Source: Planctomycetales bacterium (GTDB lineage Bacteria > Planctomycetota > Planctomycetia > Pirellulales > Pirellulaceae). From it: a DNA stretch of 51,091 nucleotides. The notes beneath the pieces were generated by a model. The model worked only from the letters and a program-made list of their open reading frames with translations. It made no database searches and was not told the origin of the DNA. The stretch lies in assembly GCA_020426845.1 (NCBI GenBank), contig JAGQPF010000321.1:1-51091 (forward strand), read 5' to 3'. Below, piece after piece: positions 9,950-18,080 of the stretch (within the stretch, counting starts at the first letter, position 1; each line of letters begins with the position of its first letter). Made by a program: the position numbers and the translations under genes.

Positions 9950-10055
9950 GCGTTGGGGACGAGCCCCTCGACGCGTTGGGGACAGACACTGCCGAGCCGC
10001 AGCCCCTCGACGCGTTGGGGACGCGTTGGGGACAGACACTGCCGAGCCGCAGCGA
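9950..10055 (+). repeat. Short tandem repeats with CCCCTCGACGCGTTGGGG core
   Basis: The segment CCCCTCGACGCGTTGGGGAC occurs three times in a row-like arrangement (near 9941, 9964 and 10003) and the block from CGTTGGGGACAGACAC through TGCCGAGCCGCAGC occurs twice (from 9975 and 10025). The CCCC/GGGG ends can pair to a small hairpin. It forms part of the left 12-mer array. Confidence 0.75.
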
Positions 10056-10499
10056 ATAACCTTGGGGTCCGGGATCCCATGAGCTCATGGGGAGAACATA
10101 TCGCGTCGCCGCACTGGGACGGACTGACGGGGCCCGAGCGTTGGGAACCACTCTCCCGCGTTGGGGACAGACACTAATCACTGCTAACCGAAGGCATCGA
10201 TATTCAACGACTCGAGTCGGGCAAATCACTGCCCTGCTGCGTTTGGAACCGCTCGCCGCGTCGGGAACCGCTGCGTTGGGGCGAACACTGCAGGAACTGC
10301 CCGATTAAGGACCGCTCCACTGCGTTTGGGGAAACGCGCCGGGGTCTGCCCGCCTATGGCGACGCGCACCCCCAGGCTCAAATCGCCAATCTGCCTGATG
10401 AGAAACGGAACGGCAGTAAGAACAAGGGCGATTGTGCAACTTCACTCGCCGGACGTCTTCAACGCCCTATTCGAACAGCTAAGCAGCAAGTTGACATGG

Positions 10500-10735
10500 C
10501 ATCGAAGAGCACCGAGTTGCTCAAGCACGATTATTCTGGTAACTGAACGTGATCTAGCAGTGTCGCGACCGACGGCAACAGTTTGGCTCGCTAGCCATTC
10601 GAAACGCGGAGGCGCATCGAGCATGCCAATGTACAACTGCACTCGCACGGTGCGAACCTGGACAACCGTGAGCTTGGGCTTCGGAGCATGCCCAAAGTGC
10701 GTCTTCATCTCAGTCGCATGCGTGCGGCAAGTTAA
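10500..10735 (-). pseudogene. Decayed copy of the 3' end of the neighbouring transposase gene
   Basis: On the minus strand this stretch aligns with the last part of the intact transposase gene (about 10750-10985). Best blocks: GCGACCGA followed shortly by GTTTGGCTCGCT in both copies, and a region coding HAPKPK in both. In the frame matching GKRAKPTPSVAR of the intact protein, the copy reads G-stop-R-A-K-L-L-P-S-V-A-T, so it contains a stop codon; relative to the HAPKPK block it is also frame-shifted and about 30 bases shorter. It is a non-functional remnant immediately downstream of the intact gene. Confidence 0.7.
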
Positions 10736-10744
10736 CGCTGCGGA

Positions 10745-11665
10745 TTAAAGAATGCCAGCGAGTGCTTGGACCAGTTGATCTTGTGAAAGCTGGACGCGCT
10801 CCATTGACCTTGCGACCGAGGGAGTCGGTTTGGCTCGCTTGCCCTCCGACAGCTCATAGGCACATTGTGCCAGGCGGACAAATTCATCGAGCGACATTTC
10901 CATGGACGGAGTGTCGCTTGCGCGATAGGAGCCTGGAGTGCCCGCCTTGAACTTGGGCTTTGGGGCGTGGTCTGTGCCCAACGGCGCCAAATGACCGGCC
11001 CGCAACTCAGCGAGGGACATCTCCGCGCTCACTGCCGATTGTCGTGCCTGCAGTTGCCAACATACGGACGTCCAGAACGACGTGTCCAGCGTGCTGGCTT
11101 CGCCCGCCCTGATTTGGTTGAGCGACACATAAATCATGGTGGCAACCAGTTGCGCTTCGGAGAGGATCTCGATTAGCTTAAATCGTCCCTCCCAGAAATG
11201 GCCCGTTTCACCAAGCTCGCTGTTCACCTCGGCCGCGAATCGCTGCTTAAGCATGCGCATCATCCACGATATGTCACTAAGCCGGCGGCGGAACTCTTTG
11301 ATGAGCTTTCTTTTGCGAAGCAGAACAACCATCTGTTCATCTGTTGGCGGTCCTGTGATCCCCATGGTCTTGAATCGGCTGGGGTAGGCTCGTTGCGCAC
11401 GCAACATTACCTCACGGTCGCTCCACTGATCCACGAGCTCCGGCAGATTGACCAGCACAAGATGAAAGTGATTGGATAGGAACGCCGACGCCAGCACTGC
11501 GATCGCATAGACTTCCGCCAGCTCATTCAGAATCTCCAGCAACCGGCCTCTACGGTCTTTTTCGCCGTCGTTCATCAGCCACGCGCGACGGACGCAGCGC
11601 GAATAGACATGATAGGTGCCTCGCACTCGCGGATTGAAAGTCTCGCTTCGATTCTTCCGTGACAT
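10745..11665 (-). CDS. REP-associated tyrosine transposase (Y1/HUH family)
   Basis: Single-strand DNA transposase-like protein of the IS200/TnpA-REP superfamily, 306 residues. Seen: N-terminal RGTYHVYSRCVRRAWL; HUH motif in SNHFHLVL (His66, His68); conserved GHFWEGRFK; and the catalytic tyrosine with the family Y-x3-N signature in IYVSLNQIRAG (Tyr179, Asn183). A C-terminal extension of about 110 residues after the catalytic core has a basic HAPKPKFKAG segment. Known: such enzymes cut single-stranded DNA at hairpins or short motifs and are usually single-copy domesticated genes associated with dispersed repeats. Start: ATG 11665 preceded by GGAAGGA about 8-10 bases upstream. All catalytic residues are intact, so it may be active. 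It sits between arrays of a 12-mer in opposite orientation, the most likely substrate. Confidence 0.9.
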   Translation of the reverse strand: MSRKNRSETFNPRVRGTYHVYSRCVRRAWLMNDGEKDRRGRLLEILNELAEVYAIAVLASAFLSNHFHLVLVNLPELVDQWSDREVMLRAQRAYPSRFKTMGITGPPTDEQMVVLLRKRKLIKEFRRRLSDISWMMRMLKQRFAAEVNSELGETGHFWEGRFKLIEILSEAQLVATMIYVSLNQIRAGEASTLDTSFWTSVCWQLQARQSAVSAEMSLAELRAGHLAPLGTDHAPKPKFKAGTPGSYRASDTPSMEMSLDEFVRLAQCAYELSEGKRAKPTPSVARSMERVQLSQDQLVQALAGIL

Positions 11666-11992
11666 TACCGGGGTCCTTCCAATTCAACGGTCCATGTCTA
11701 TGGGCGCTAACGCTGCCACCTCTCATTCGTTGTAGCCTCACACTGTTCGAACTGATTGCTACTTTGTGCGTGAGTGTGACATCCCTTCGACACTCGAAAA
11801 CGACGATCAGCGTGCCGTGTGACAACTGATTGACACCCGGAAGCGCGCGTTGGTCTTGCTGCGTCCCAGAAATCGACGTGGACAAGAGTCTCGTCCCACG
11901 TTCGACACCACCAGAAAACTCATCCCACCGGCGCCCGCAGAGGAATTCGACCGCATCTTGCAACTTGCGCGCGTCCCCAGGAAGAGCAGTTG

Positions 11993-12170
11993 GTGTCTGT
12001 CCCCGGGAGAGCAGTTGGTGTCTGTCCCCGGAGATGGAAGGCGACGACTGGTGAAATGGTGTCTGTCCCCGTCACAGCCGAGGTGGTCCCCCATAGCCGA
12101 GGCGTCGGTGTCTGTCCCCGGGGGACGGAGGGCGACGGCTGGCGGTCCCAAAGGCGACGTGTCTGTCCAC
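11993..12170 (-). repeat. Right array of the 12-mer (5 copies, opposite orientation)
   Basis: The complement of the left-array motif, GTGTCTGTCCCC, is exact at 11993, 12018, 12059 and 12108 and has one mismatch (CCAC ending) at 12159. Spacings are 25, 41, 49 and 51 bases. Spacer segments share CACAGCCGAGG-like blocks. The stretch 11690-12350 has no credible gene; open frames on both strands look non-coding. Confidence 0.9.
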
Positions 12171-12353
12171 GTCACAACCGTGGCGGTCCTCGCCACAGCC
12201 GAGGAGTCCCGTGCATCGCAATAACGAGACCACCACGGGGGGGCCTGACCAAAAGTCTCGATAGAGCAGGCCTTGCCGAAGGCCAGCTTGGCATCGGACA
12301 ACAACCCGGATGCAAAGGGCTGACTCAATTGCCCAATCGCCGCAAACAGCCGG

Positions 12354-13787
12354 CTAGGCGATAATGTCCTTGACGACGCGACCTGCAATGTCGGTCAGCC
12401 GAAAATCGCGGCCGGCGTAGCGATACGTTAGCCGCTCGTGGTCCATGCCAAGTAGATGCAGAATCGTCGCGTGCAGGTCGCGCATGTGAACACGGCCCTC
12501 GACTGCAGAATCTCCGATTTCATCGGTGGCGCCGTAGCGGAAGCCCGCCTTCACTCCGCCTCCAGCCAAAAAGACGGTGAAGCCACGCGGGTTGTGGTCG
12601 CGGCCGTTATTGCTCTGATTGAACGGAGTGCGGCCGAATTCGCCACCCCACCAAACCAACGTGTCGTCCAACAAGCCACGCCGCTTCAAGTCCGCAAGCA
12701 AGCCCGCCACTGGCTTGTCCGTCGCCCGAGCGTGATCCATATGCTTGGGCATGTTGCTATGTTGGTCCCAGCGAGGATTAGGCGACTCGTCGGAATAATT
12801 CACTTGAATGTAACGCACCCCCGCCTCGGCCAAGCGGCGAGCCATCAGGCACTGGCGGCCAAAGTTCTCCGTGTGCGACTCATCCATGCCGTACATCCGC
12901 AGAGTCTCCGGTGTCTCGCGAGAGAGATCAAGCGTCTCCGGCGCCTTCATCTGCATCCGAAACGCCAGCTCATAACTTTCGACCACGGCCGCCAGCTCAT
13001 CATCCTCCGGCCGCCGGGACACCTGCTGCCGATTCAGCGCCTGCAGCTGATCGAACATCCGCTGCAGCTCGGGCTTGTCCAGTCGCTCGTTCGTAAGATG
13101 GCGAATTCGCGCCTCGGTGGCGGGCAACATGGCGCGGCCCAGCGTCGTGCCCTGATAGATCGCCGGCAAGAATGCGTTGCCGTAATTGCGCGGACCACCC
13201 TTGCTCGATGACGGGCAGATGGTCACAAAGCCAGGCAGATTCTGATTCTCCGTGCCCAACCCATAGGTCACCCACGAGCCGACCGAAGGACGCACAAGGT
13301 TCGTGGCGCCGCAATGCAAAAACAACGTGGAAGGACCGTGCGCAACGCCCTCGGTGTGCATCCCGTGCAGGAAGCAGAGGTCATCCACATGCTCGGCAAT
13401 GTTCGGAAACAACTCCGAGACATGCTGCCCGCATTGCCCGTATTGTTGAAACTTCCAAAGCGGCTTCATCAATGTCCGCTGGCTCTTCTTGCCAAAGGTG
13501 TTGAATCGCACGCCCGTGAACTCGATCGACTGTCCGTCGCGCTCGATCAGTTCCGGCTTGTAGTCGAACGAATCAACGTGGCTGGGGCCGCCATGCATCA
13601 GAATGAAGATCACTCGCTTGGCTCGAGCCCGAAACATCGGCGCCTTCGGCTCAAGCGGGCTCGCAGCCGTCGCGGAAGGCGCAGCGAGTGACTGAAGGGC
13701 CAGTGCGCCAAAGCCACAGCCGGTTGTGCGCAGCAACTGCCGTCGACTCAAGGGAGCAGCAGGCAAGAATCGATGGGATGACTCCAC
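12354..13787 (-). CDS. DUF1501 family exported protein
   Basis: A 477-residue full-length DUF1501 protein. Seen: Tat-like signal LSRRQLLRTTGCGFGALALQ with cleavage near ATAAS; the family block FILMHGGPSHVDSFDYKP; a HGMHTEGVAHGPST region; conserved VWWGGEFGRTPFNQ; and the GRDHNPRGFT block near the C-terminus, ending with a LHLLGMDHERLTYRYAGRDFRLTD segment typical of planctomycete members. Function unknown. It starts 20 bases after the stop of the upstream cytochrome/DUF1549/DUF1553 gene on the same strand, so they form a two-gene operon. It lacks the close sequence similarity to the first DUF1501 protein expected of a recent duplicate. Confidence 0.93.
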   Translation of the reverse strand: MESSHRFLPAAPLSRRQLLRTTGCGFGALALQSLAAPSATAASPLEPKAPMFRARAKRVIFILMHGGPSHVDSFDYKPELIERDGQSIEFTGVRFNTFGKKSQRTLMKPLWKFQQYGQCGQHVSELFPNIAEHVDDLCFLHGMHTEGVAHGPSTLFLHCGATNLVRPSVGSWVTYGLGTENQNLPGFVTICPSSSKGGPRNYGNAFLPAIYQGTTLGRAMLPATEARIRHLTNERLDKPELQRMFDQLQALNRQQVSRRPEDDELAAVVESYELAFRMQMKAPETLDLSRETPETLRMYGMDESHTENFGRQCLMARRLAEAGVRYIQVNYSDESPNPRWDQHSNMPKHMDHARATDKPVAGLLADLKRRGLLDDTLVWWGGEFGRTPFNQSNNGRDHNPRGFTVFLAGGGVKAGFRYGATDEIGDSAVEGRVHMRDLHATILHLLGMDHERLTYRYAGRDFRLTDIAGRVVKDIIA

Positions 13788-13806
13788 CAGGACACCTCTT
13801 CGACAA

Positions 13807-16647
13807 TCAGTACAAGTATCGGTAGTCGACGCTGGCTAACAACAGTTGAGCAAAACGGCTCCACCTCTCCGCCTCGTCCGCAGGATCGACGCCATCGACA
13901 ATGCCTCTTGCCCAATCCATTTCTGTCTCGCAAGCCGGGCGCTGAAGCAGCAGCAGAAACGCCTCCTCCAAACGCCGATCCGGAGCGATCTGCAACAGCC
14001 GCTTCGCAATCGCCTCCGACTGCTGCTGCACAAACGGACTGTTCAACAGGAATAGCGCTTGCGTTGGCAACGTGCTGACGGCGCGACGCCCCGTCACGAG
14101 ATTGGGGTTTGCAGCGTCAAACACCTCCAGCAGCTCCAGCCGCGCGTTGCGGAAGGCGGGCACGTAAACGCTGCGCTCGCGCACGTCGCCGAACTGGTAG
14201 CCCAAATCATATGCCGACAGCTTGGTGATGGTGCGTCCGCCGTCAAAGGGCTTCAGCAAATCGCTCACCGCCAACATCGAATCTCGCAACGCCTCGGCAT
14301 CCAAGCGTCGTCGGCGCGCGCGAGCCAGCCAGTGGTTCTCGGGGTCCTTGGCGATCTGCTGGTCCGTTGCCTCGCTGCTGCGTCGATAGGCGCGGGTCGT
14401 CACGATGCGGCGAATCAGTCGCTTTATCGACCAGCCGTCCTCACGGAACGTGATCGCCAGATGATCGAGCAGCTCTGGATGCGTGGGCGGCTCTCCCATC
14501 GAGCCAAAATTGTCGAGCGTTGCGACAATGCCCTCGCCCATCAGATGCTTCCAAATCCGATTCGCCATCACCCGTGAGGTGAGCGGGTGACTGGGAGATG
14601 TCAGCCATTGTGCGAGCTGCAAACGACCACTGACATCTGCGGGAATCGTGATGTGCTCTGACTCGGGCAGCTCAATCACGGACATCCAGCCGCGCGGAAC
14701 CAAATCGCCAAGCGAGCGCACTTGGCCACGGATACGAAGGTGATCGTCAGCGGGGTGCGCACGGTCGCGAACACACATGGCAACGGGGGCAGCCGGAGGA
14801 GCCTCGCCCTCCAATCGCGCGACCTCCTGCTTGGCGGCGTCCAGCTCGCGACGCAACCGCTCGCGAACCGTTATCGCATCGTCGCCTTCGAGCGCCGCCC
14901 GAGCGTCGCCAGTCGCAAGGTCAGCGGCTACCCAGCGGACCGCGTCGACGGTGACGTGAAACCCTTCGGTGCCCTCGGTCGTGACAACCACCCTGGCCTC
15001 TGCACCGAAGTCAAATTGGCCAATCAAAACATAGGGGCCGTGCGTCGGCGCCTCACGCTGGTTCATCGTCACGCGCACCTCTCCGCTCGACGCGCCAATG
15101 GTGACCGGCACCTTGGTCGCTCGCGACTCGCCCGGCGTGTATGAGACGTAGACCTCATACTTGCCGGGAGCGGGAAGCCGAGTGGTGAATACCGCGCGAT
15201 TGCGGCCCTTCCCCTCCTGCATATCGTGGACGTAGTCCTCGCCCTCAAATGGCTTCGTGTGGGTCGACGACTTCCATTGACCCTCAAGCTGCGCCTGCTG
15301 GTTGTCCACAACCACGCCACCGGGAGACGGCTTTCGCTCGCGCTGCCCCTTGAGCCGAGACTGCAATTCCGACACGCGCTGCTTAGCCGCCGCCACCAAC
15401 CGCTCATGTTCTTGACGGTGCTGCCGCTCCTCGTCCGAGCCCAACGCCTCAGTCACATAGCCGCTAACATTGCCCGGCGTGATGGCCTCGGTGCTCGAAA
15501 AAATCCCGGCGAGCGAGTAATAGTCTCGCATCGAAATCGGATCGAATTTGTGATCGTGGCACCTCGCACACGACATGGTCATCGCCAGGAACCCGCGGCC
15601 AATCGTCTCCAGCTGCTCGTCGATCACCTCCATCTCCAGGAGTTCCTTGTCCTGGAGCTCGTAGTTAATCGCGCCGAGGATCAGATAGCCGGATCCGATC
15701 AACTGATCATCCCGCTGATCGGGCGACTCATAGGGCAGCAAGTCGCCCGCGATCTGCTCGGTGAGAAACTGGTCGAACGGTTTGTCTCGCTCGAAGGATG
15801 AAATCACGTAGTCGCGAAATCGCCAGGCATGCGGGAACATCAAGCTCCGTCCGCCGCCGCTGGACTCGGCGAACCGAGCCACATCCAGCCAGTGCCGCCC
15901 CCAGCGCTCGGCAAAAGCGCGCGAGTCGAGCAGGCGATCGACCTCCGCTTCCCAGGCCTGCGGCGAAGGGTTGCTCGTGAATCGGCGAACGGCCTCGGGG
16001 GTCGGCGGCAGGCCGGTCAAGTCGAAGGTAAGTCGCCGCAACAGAGTGTAAGGATCCGCCTCCGGCGCCGGCTCCAACCCCTCGCGCTCCATCCGCTCCA
16101 ACAGGAAGCGGTCGATATCCGTCAGCGGCAAAGCGGATTCCGAAGGATCCGTGACGGCGGGTGGAGCAATCCGTTGCGGCTTAATAAACGCCCAGCGTTG
16201 ACGGGCCTCGTCCCAGTTGACCTCCTTCGGGCGCGGCTTCTCCGCCGCGCCGTCCCGAGGATCGGGAGCGCCAAGCCGGATCCAACGCGCAAAGTCCGCG
16301 ACAACCGTGTCCGGCAATTTGCCGTCGGGCGGCATCTCATACGATTCGTGACGAAGCGCACCGAGCAACGTTCCCTGGTCCACTTCGCCCGGCACAACGG
16401 CGGGCTCCCCGGAGTCGCCCCCTTTCCGCAACCCCTCGCGCACGTCAACCCGCAGCCCGCCTCGCACCCGTGCCGCCTGCTCACTGTGGCACTCGTAACA
16501 GCGTTTGACCAGCACCGGGCGAATCTTGCTCTCAAACAGCTCGAGCCCTTCGTCGCGATCCGCCGCCCTCAGCGTGGCAGCCAAGCCAATCGTCGAAGCG
16601 AACAGCGCCAACCCAAGTAGCGTTTTGCGCATGAGCGAGAATTGCAT
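13807..16647 (-). CDS. Exported cytochrome + DUF1549 + golvesin-like + DUF1553 protein
   Basis: A 946-residue secreted protein. Seen: signal peptide (RKTLLGLALFASTIGLAATLRAAD); cytochrome module with CYECH (about 45-50) in KIRPVLVKRCYECHSEQ; DUF1549 (about 145-350) ending in CARCHDHKFDPIS, a second CXXCH; a coiled-coil-like stretch; a beta-rich insert (about 455-570, from FEGEDYVHDMQEGKG to FHVTVDAVRWV) resembling golvesin/Xly carbohydrate-binding-like domains; and DUF1553 (QLAQWLTSPSHPLTSRVMANRIW onwards). Known: this is the standard layout of planctomycete DUF1549/DUF1553 proteins, partner of the DUF1501 gene downstream. Start: ATG 16647 or 16632; neither has a clear ribosome site, and both keep the signal peptide. 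Confidence 0.9.
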   Translation of the reverse strand: MQFSLMRKTLLGLALFASTIGLAATLRAADRDEGLELFESKIRPVLVKRCYECHSEQAARVRGGLRVDVREGLRKGGDSGEPAVVPGEVDQGTLLGALRHESYEMPPDGKLPDTVVADFARWIRLGAPDPRDGAAEKPRPKEVNWDEARQRWAFIKPQRIAPPAVTDPSESALPLTDIDRFLLERMEREGLEPAPEADPYTLLRRLTFDLTGLPPTPEAVRRFTSNPSPQAWEAEVDRLLDSRAFAERWGRHWLDVARFAESSGGGRSLMFPHAWRFRDYVISSFERDKPFDQFLTEQIAGDLLPYESPDQRDDQLIGSGYLILGAINYELQDKELLEMEVIDEQLETIGRGFLAMTMSCARCHDHKFDPISMRDYYSLAGIFSSTEAITPGNVSGYVTEALGSDEERQHRQEHERLVAAAKQRVSELQSRLKGQRERKPSPGGVVVDNQQAQLEGQWKSSTHTKPFEGEDYVHDMQEGKGRNRAVFTTRLPAPGKYEVYVSYTPGESRATKVPVTIGASSGEVRVTMNQREAPTHGPYVLIGQFDFGAEARVVVTTEGTEGFHVTVDAVRWVAADLATGDARAALEGDDAITVRERLRRELDAAKQEVARLEGEAPPAAPVAMCVRDRAHPADDHLRIRGQVRSLGDLVPRGWMSVIELPESEHITIPADVSGRLQLAQWLTSPSHPLTSRVMANRIWKHLMGEGIVATLDNFGSMGEPPTHPELLDHLAITFREDGWSIKRLIRRIVTTRAYRRSSEATDQQIAKDPENHWLARARRRRLDAEALRDSMLAVSDLLKPFDGGRTITKLSAYDLGYQFGDVRERSVYVPAFRNARLELLEVFDAANPNLVTGRRAVSTLPTQALFLLNSPFVQQQSEAIAKRLLQIAPDRRLEEAFLLLLQRPACETEMDWARGIVDGVDPADEAERWSRFAQLLLASVDYRYLY

Positions 16648-16708
16648 CGGGGAATTTCGCAGCAAAGCGTGTTGCTCCAGTTGGCGACGTCGGAGGACCG
16701 CGACCGTG

Positions 16709-17521
16709 TCAATCGATGTGAACCGGATTGCCGTCCTCACGATTGCAGAGATTGCGGAACAAGACGTCATCGATCGTCCACGAAAAATGCTGCACCGAGC
16801 CATCCACCATCACTGCGTTCAGTCCGCCGGGATGTCGCGAGCCAAATCGCTGCACTTCGTTGGCGGCGGTCTTGAGATCGCTCAAAGGCGGAAACTGGCC
16901 GCTCCGCATCAAGTCAATCTCCCAGCCGACATTCACCATCGGCTCGTTGTCGGAGCAACAGTTCGTGCCGCCCTCTTGCAGTCGGCTGAGGTGTTTCTCA
17001 CCGACTAGAATCGTGAACGCTGTGCCGTCGGTGAACGACGCCATGTTGACACGGTACTGAGTCGACTCGACCACTGCGCCGTTGGCTGTCGAAGCGCTGG
17101 TGCTGGTCCCGGCATTGGCCGCGTAGTCCGAGCGGTTTCCGCTGCCGTAGACGCGTGGCTGACGGCGCGACGGACAATAGAACACCGGCACCGGAGTGCC
17201 ATACACAACCGCGTCGCTGGTGTTGTCGTAGAGGTTCTGTTGCTCGAGGTACGGATAGATGTAGTAAGTCCAGTTCCAATAATCACGGACGGACGAGTTG
17301 CAGCAGTTCACGTAGTTTCTGCCACCCATGGGAAACTGCTGGTGGGTGTCGTGATAAAGCTGGAATCCCAAACCGATCTGCTTGACCTGATTGGAACATT
17401 GAATTCGGCGAGCCGCCTCGCGTGCCGCCTGCACGGCCGGCAACAAGAGCGCAACCAAAACACCAATGATCGCAATCACAACGAGCAGTTCGACGAGCGT
17501 GAATGCATTTCGTTTTTGCAT
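16709..17521 (-). CDS. DUF1559 prepilin-like (type II secretion pseudopilin-type) protein
   Basis: A 270-residue member of the very large planctomycete DUF1559 family. Seen: short basic leader MQKRNAF, prepilin cleavage/methylation motif AFTLVELLVVIAIIGVLVAL and the conserved AREAARRIQCSNQVKQIGLG helix; Cys-containing beta domain; and the C-terminal HPGGLNAVMVDGSVQHF motif (H-x9-DG). Start: ATG 17521 is preceded by ACAAGG eight bases upstream and gives a normal prepilin leader. Known: processed by a prepilin peptidase; assembled structure and function of the family are unproven. The small lipoprotein gene upstream on the same strand (67 bases away) is a frequent neighbour. Confidence 0.93.
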   Translation of the reverse strand: MQKRNAFTLVELLVVIAIIGVLVALLLPAVQAAREAARRIQCSNQVKQIGLGFQLYHDTHQQFPMGGRNYVNCCNSSVRDYWNWTYYIYPYLEQQNLYDNTSDAVVYGTPVPVFYCPSRRQPRVYGSGNRSDYAANAGTSTSASTANGAVVESTQYRVNMASFTDGTAFTILVGEKHLSRLQEGGTNCCSDNEPMVNVGWEIDLMRSGQFPPLSDLKTAANEVQRFGSRHPGGLNAVMVDGSVQHFSWTIDDVLFRNLCNREDGNPVHID

Positions 17522-17587
17522 CTGCCAAGCCTTGTAGTGAATCTGTATCAACTCGGATCAAAATGGATATGCCGCGAAGCCATCACT

Positions 17588-17749
17588 TCACGGCGACTCT
17601 TTCGGCTGGGTATCTTCGGCGCCGGATGCTTGGTTCACTTGGTCCATCAGCTCCTTCTCCTGTTCCGGAGTGAATTGAGCCGGTTCGACCGACCGGGCGC
17701 CACCGCAACCAGCAAGCAACAGCGCCAGCAAAATCAAATAACGTTTCAT
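17588..17749 (-). CDS. Small lipoprotein
   Basis: A 53-residue protein with an N-terminal MKRYLILLALLLAGCGG: positively charged start, hydrophobic core and lipobox LAGC, so it should be lipid-modified on the Cys and anchored to a membrane. The mature part is short and acidic (FTPEQEKELMDQVNQASGAED). Small lipoproteins of this type often accompany DUF1559 genes in planctomycetes. ATG 17749 is the start that puts the lipobox at the right distance. Function unknown. Confidence 0.75.
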   Translation of the reverse strand: MKRYLILLALLLAGCGGARSVEPAQFTPEQEKELMDQVNQASGAEDTQPKESP

Positions 17750-18080
17750 GGTTCGAAAATCGGAGGGAAAATGAACAACGGCAAGCCATTGAATTGTTTG
17801 CAGCATCTGCGAATTTAACAGTAATCTTGCCCGCTGAGGACGTCAAACTCCCCTAGGACCGCACCTAAAGAACACACCCGTCCACCCCAGCGGAGGTCAC
17901 CGGCAGCCCCCGCTAGCCTGCCGCCTACCCCCCTGCAAAATAACGCAAAACGCGGGCCACTGTTTTCAGTCCGCGCTAAGTTAGGCTAAGAGGCCATTAA
18001 AAACGCCCATTCCGGCAAGCGACGGGGCGCTCTCCCGCTGTGCGAAGGCTCCCCAGATGCAGTGGGAATTCCACCGGCTG
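17750..18080. other. Gene-free stretch
   Basis: About 330 bases between the lipoprotein start and the rarA stop. I see no convincing coding region, RNA gene or repeat here; it should hold the promoter for the lipoprotein/DUF1559 pair. Confidence 0.5.

Larger units (their letters stand above)
9515..10174 (+). repeat. Left array of the 12-mer GGGGACAGACAC (7 copies)
   Basis: Seven exact copies, all reading on the + strand, start at 9515, 9561, 9655, 9839, 9978, 10028 and 10163. Spacing is irregular (46, 94, 184, 139, 50 and 135 bases). Most copies are preceded by GCG or CGTTG. The array lies downstream of the transposase gene at 10745-11665, and the same motif occurs in the opposite orientation upstream of that gene. 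No protein is supported between 9430 and 10500; open frames here are by-products of the repeats. Confidence 0.9.

Noticed and set aside
9515..10174. CRISPR-like array of short repeats
   Set aside because: The repeat is only 12 bases, spacing varies from 46 to 184 bases, spacers are themselves partly repeated, and no cas gene is present.
9257..10308. Several open frames of 70-150 codons across the repeat island
   Set aside because: They follow the repeats in more than one frame, have low-complexity translations and no start signals or domains.
12269..12284. Hairpin GGCCTT-GCCG-AAGGCC downstream of the second DUF1501 gene
   Set aside because: No T-run follows in the direction of transcription and it lies about 70 bases from the stop, so a terminator call is not supported.
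11807..12388. 193-codon minus-strand frame over the right 12-mer array
   Set aside because: It runs through the repeats and into the DUF1501 gene end, and the translation has no recognised motif.
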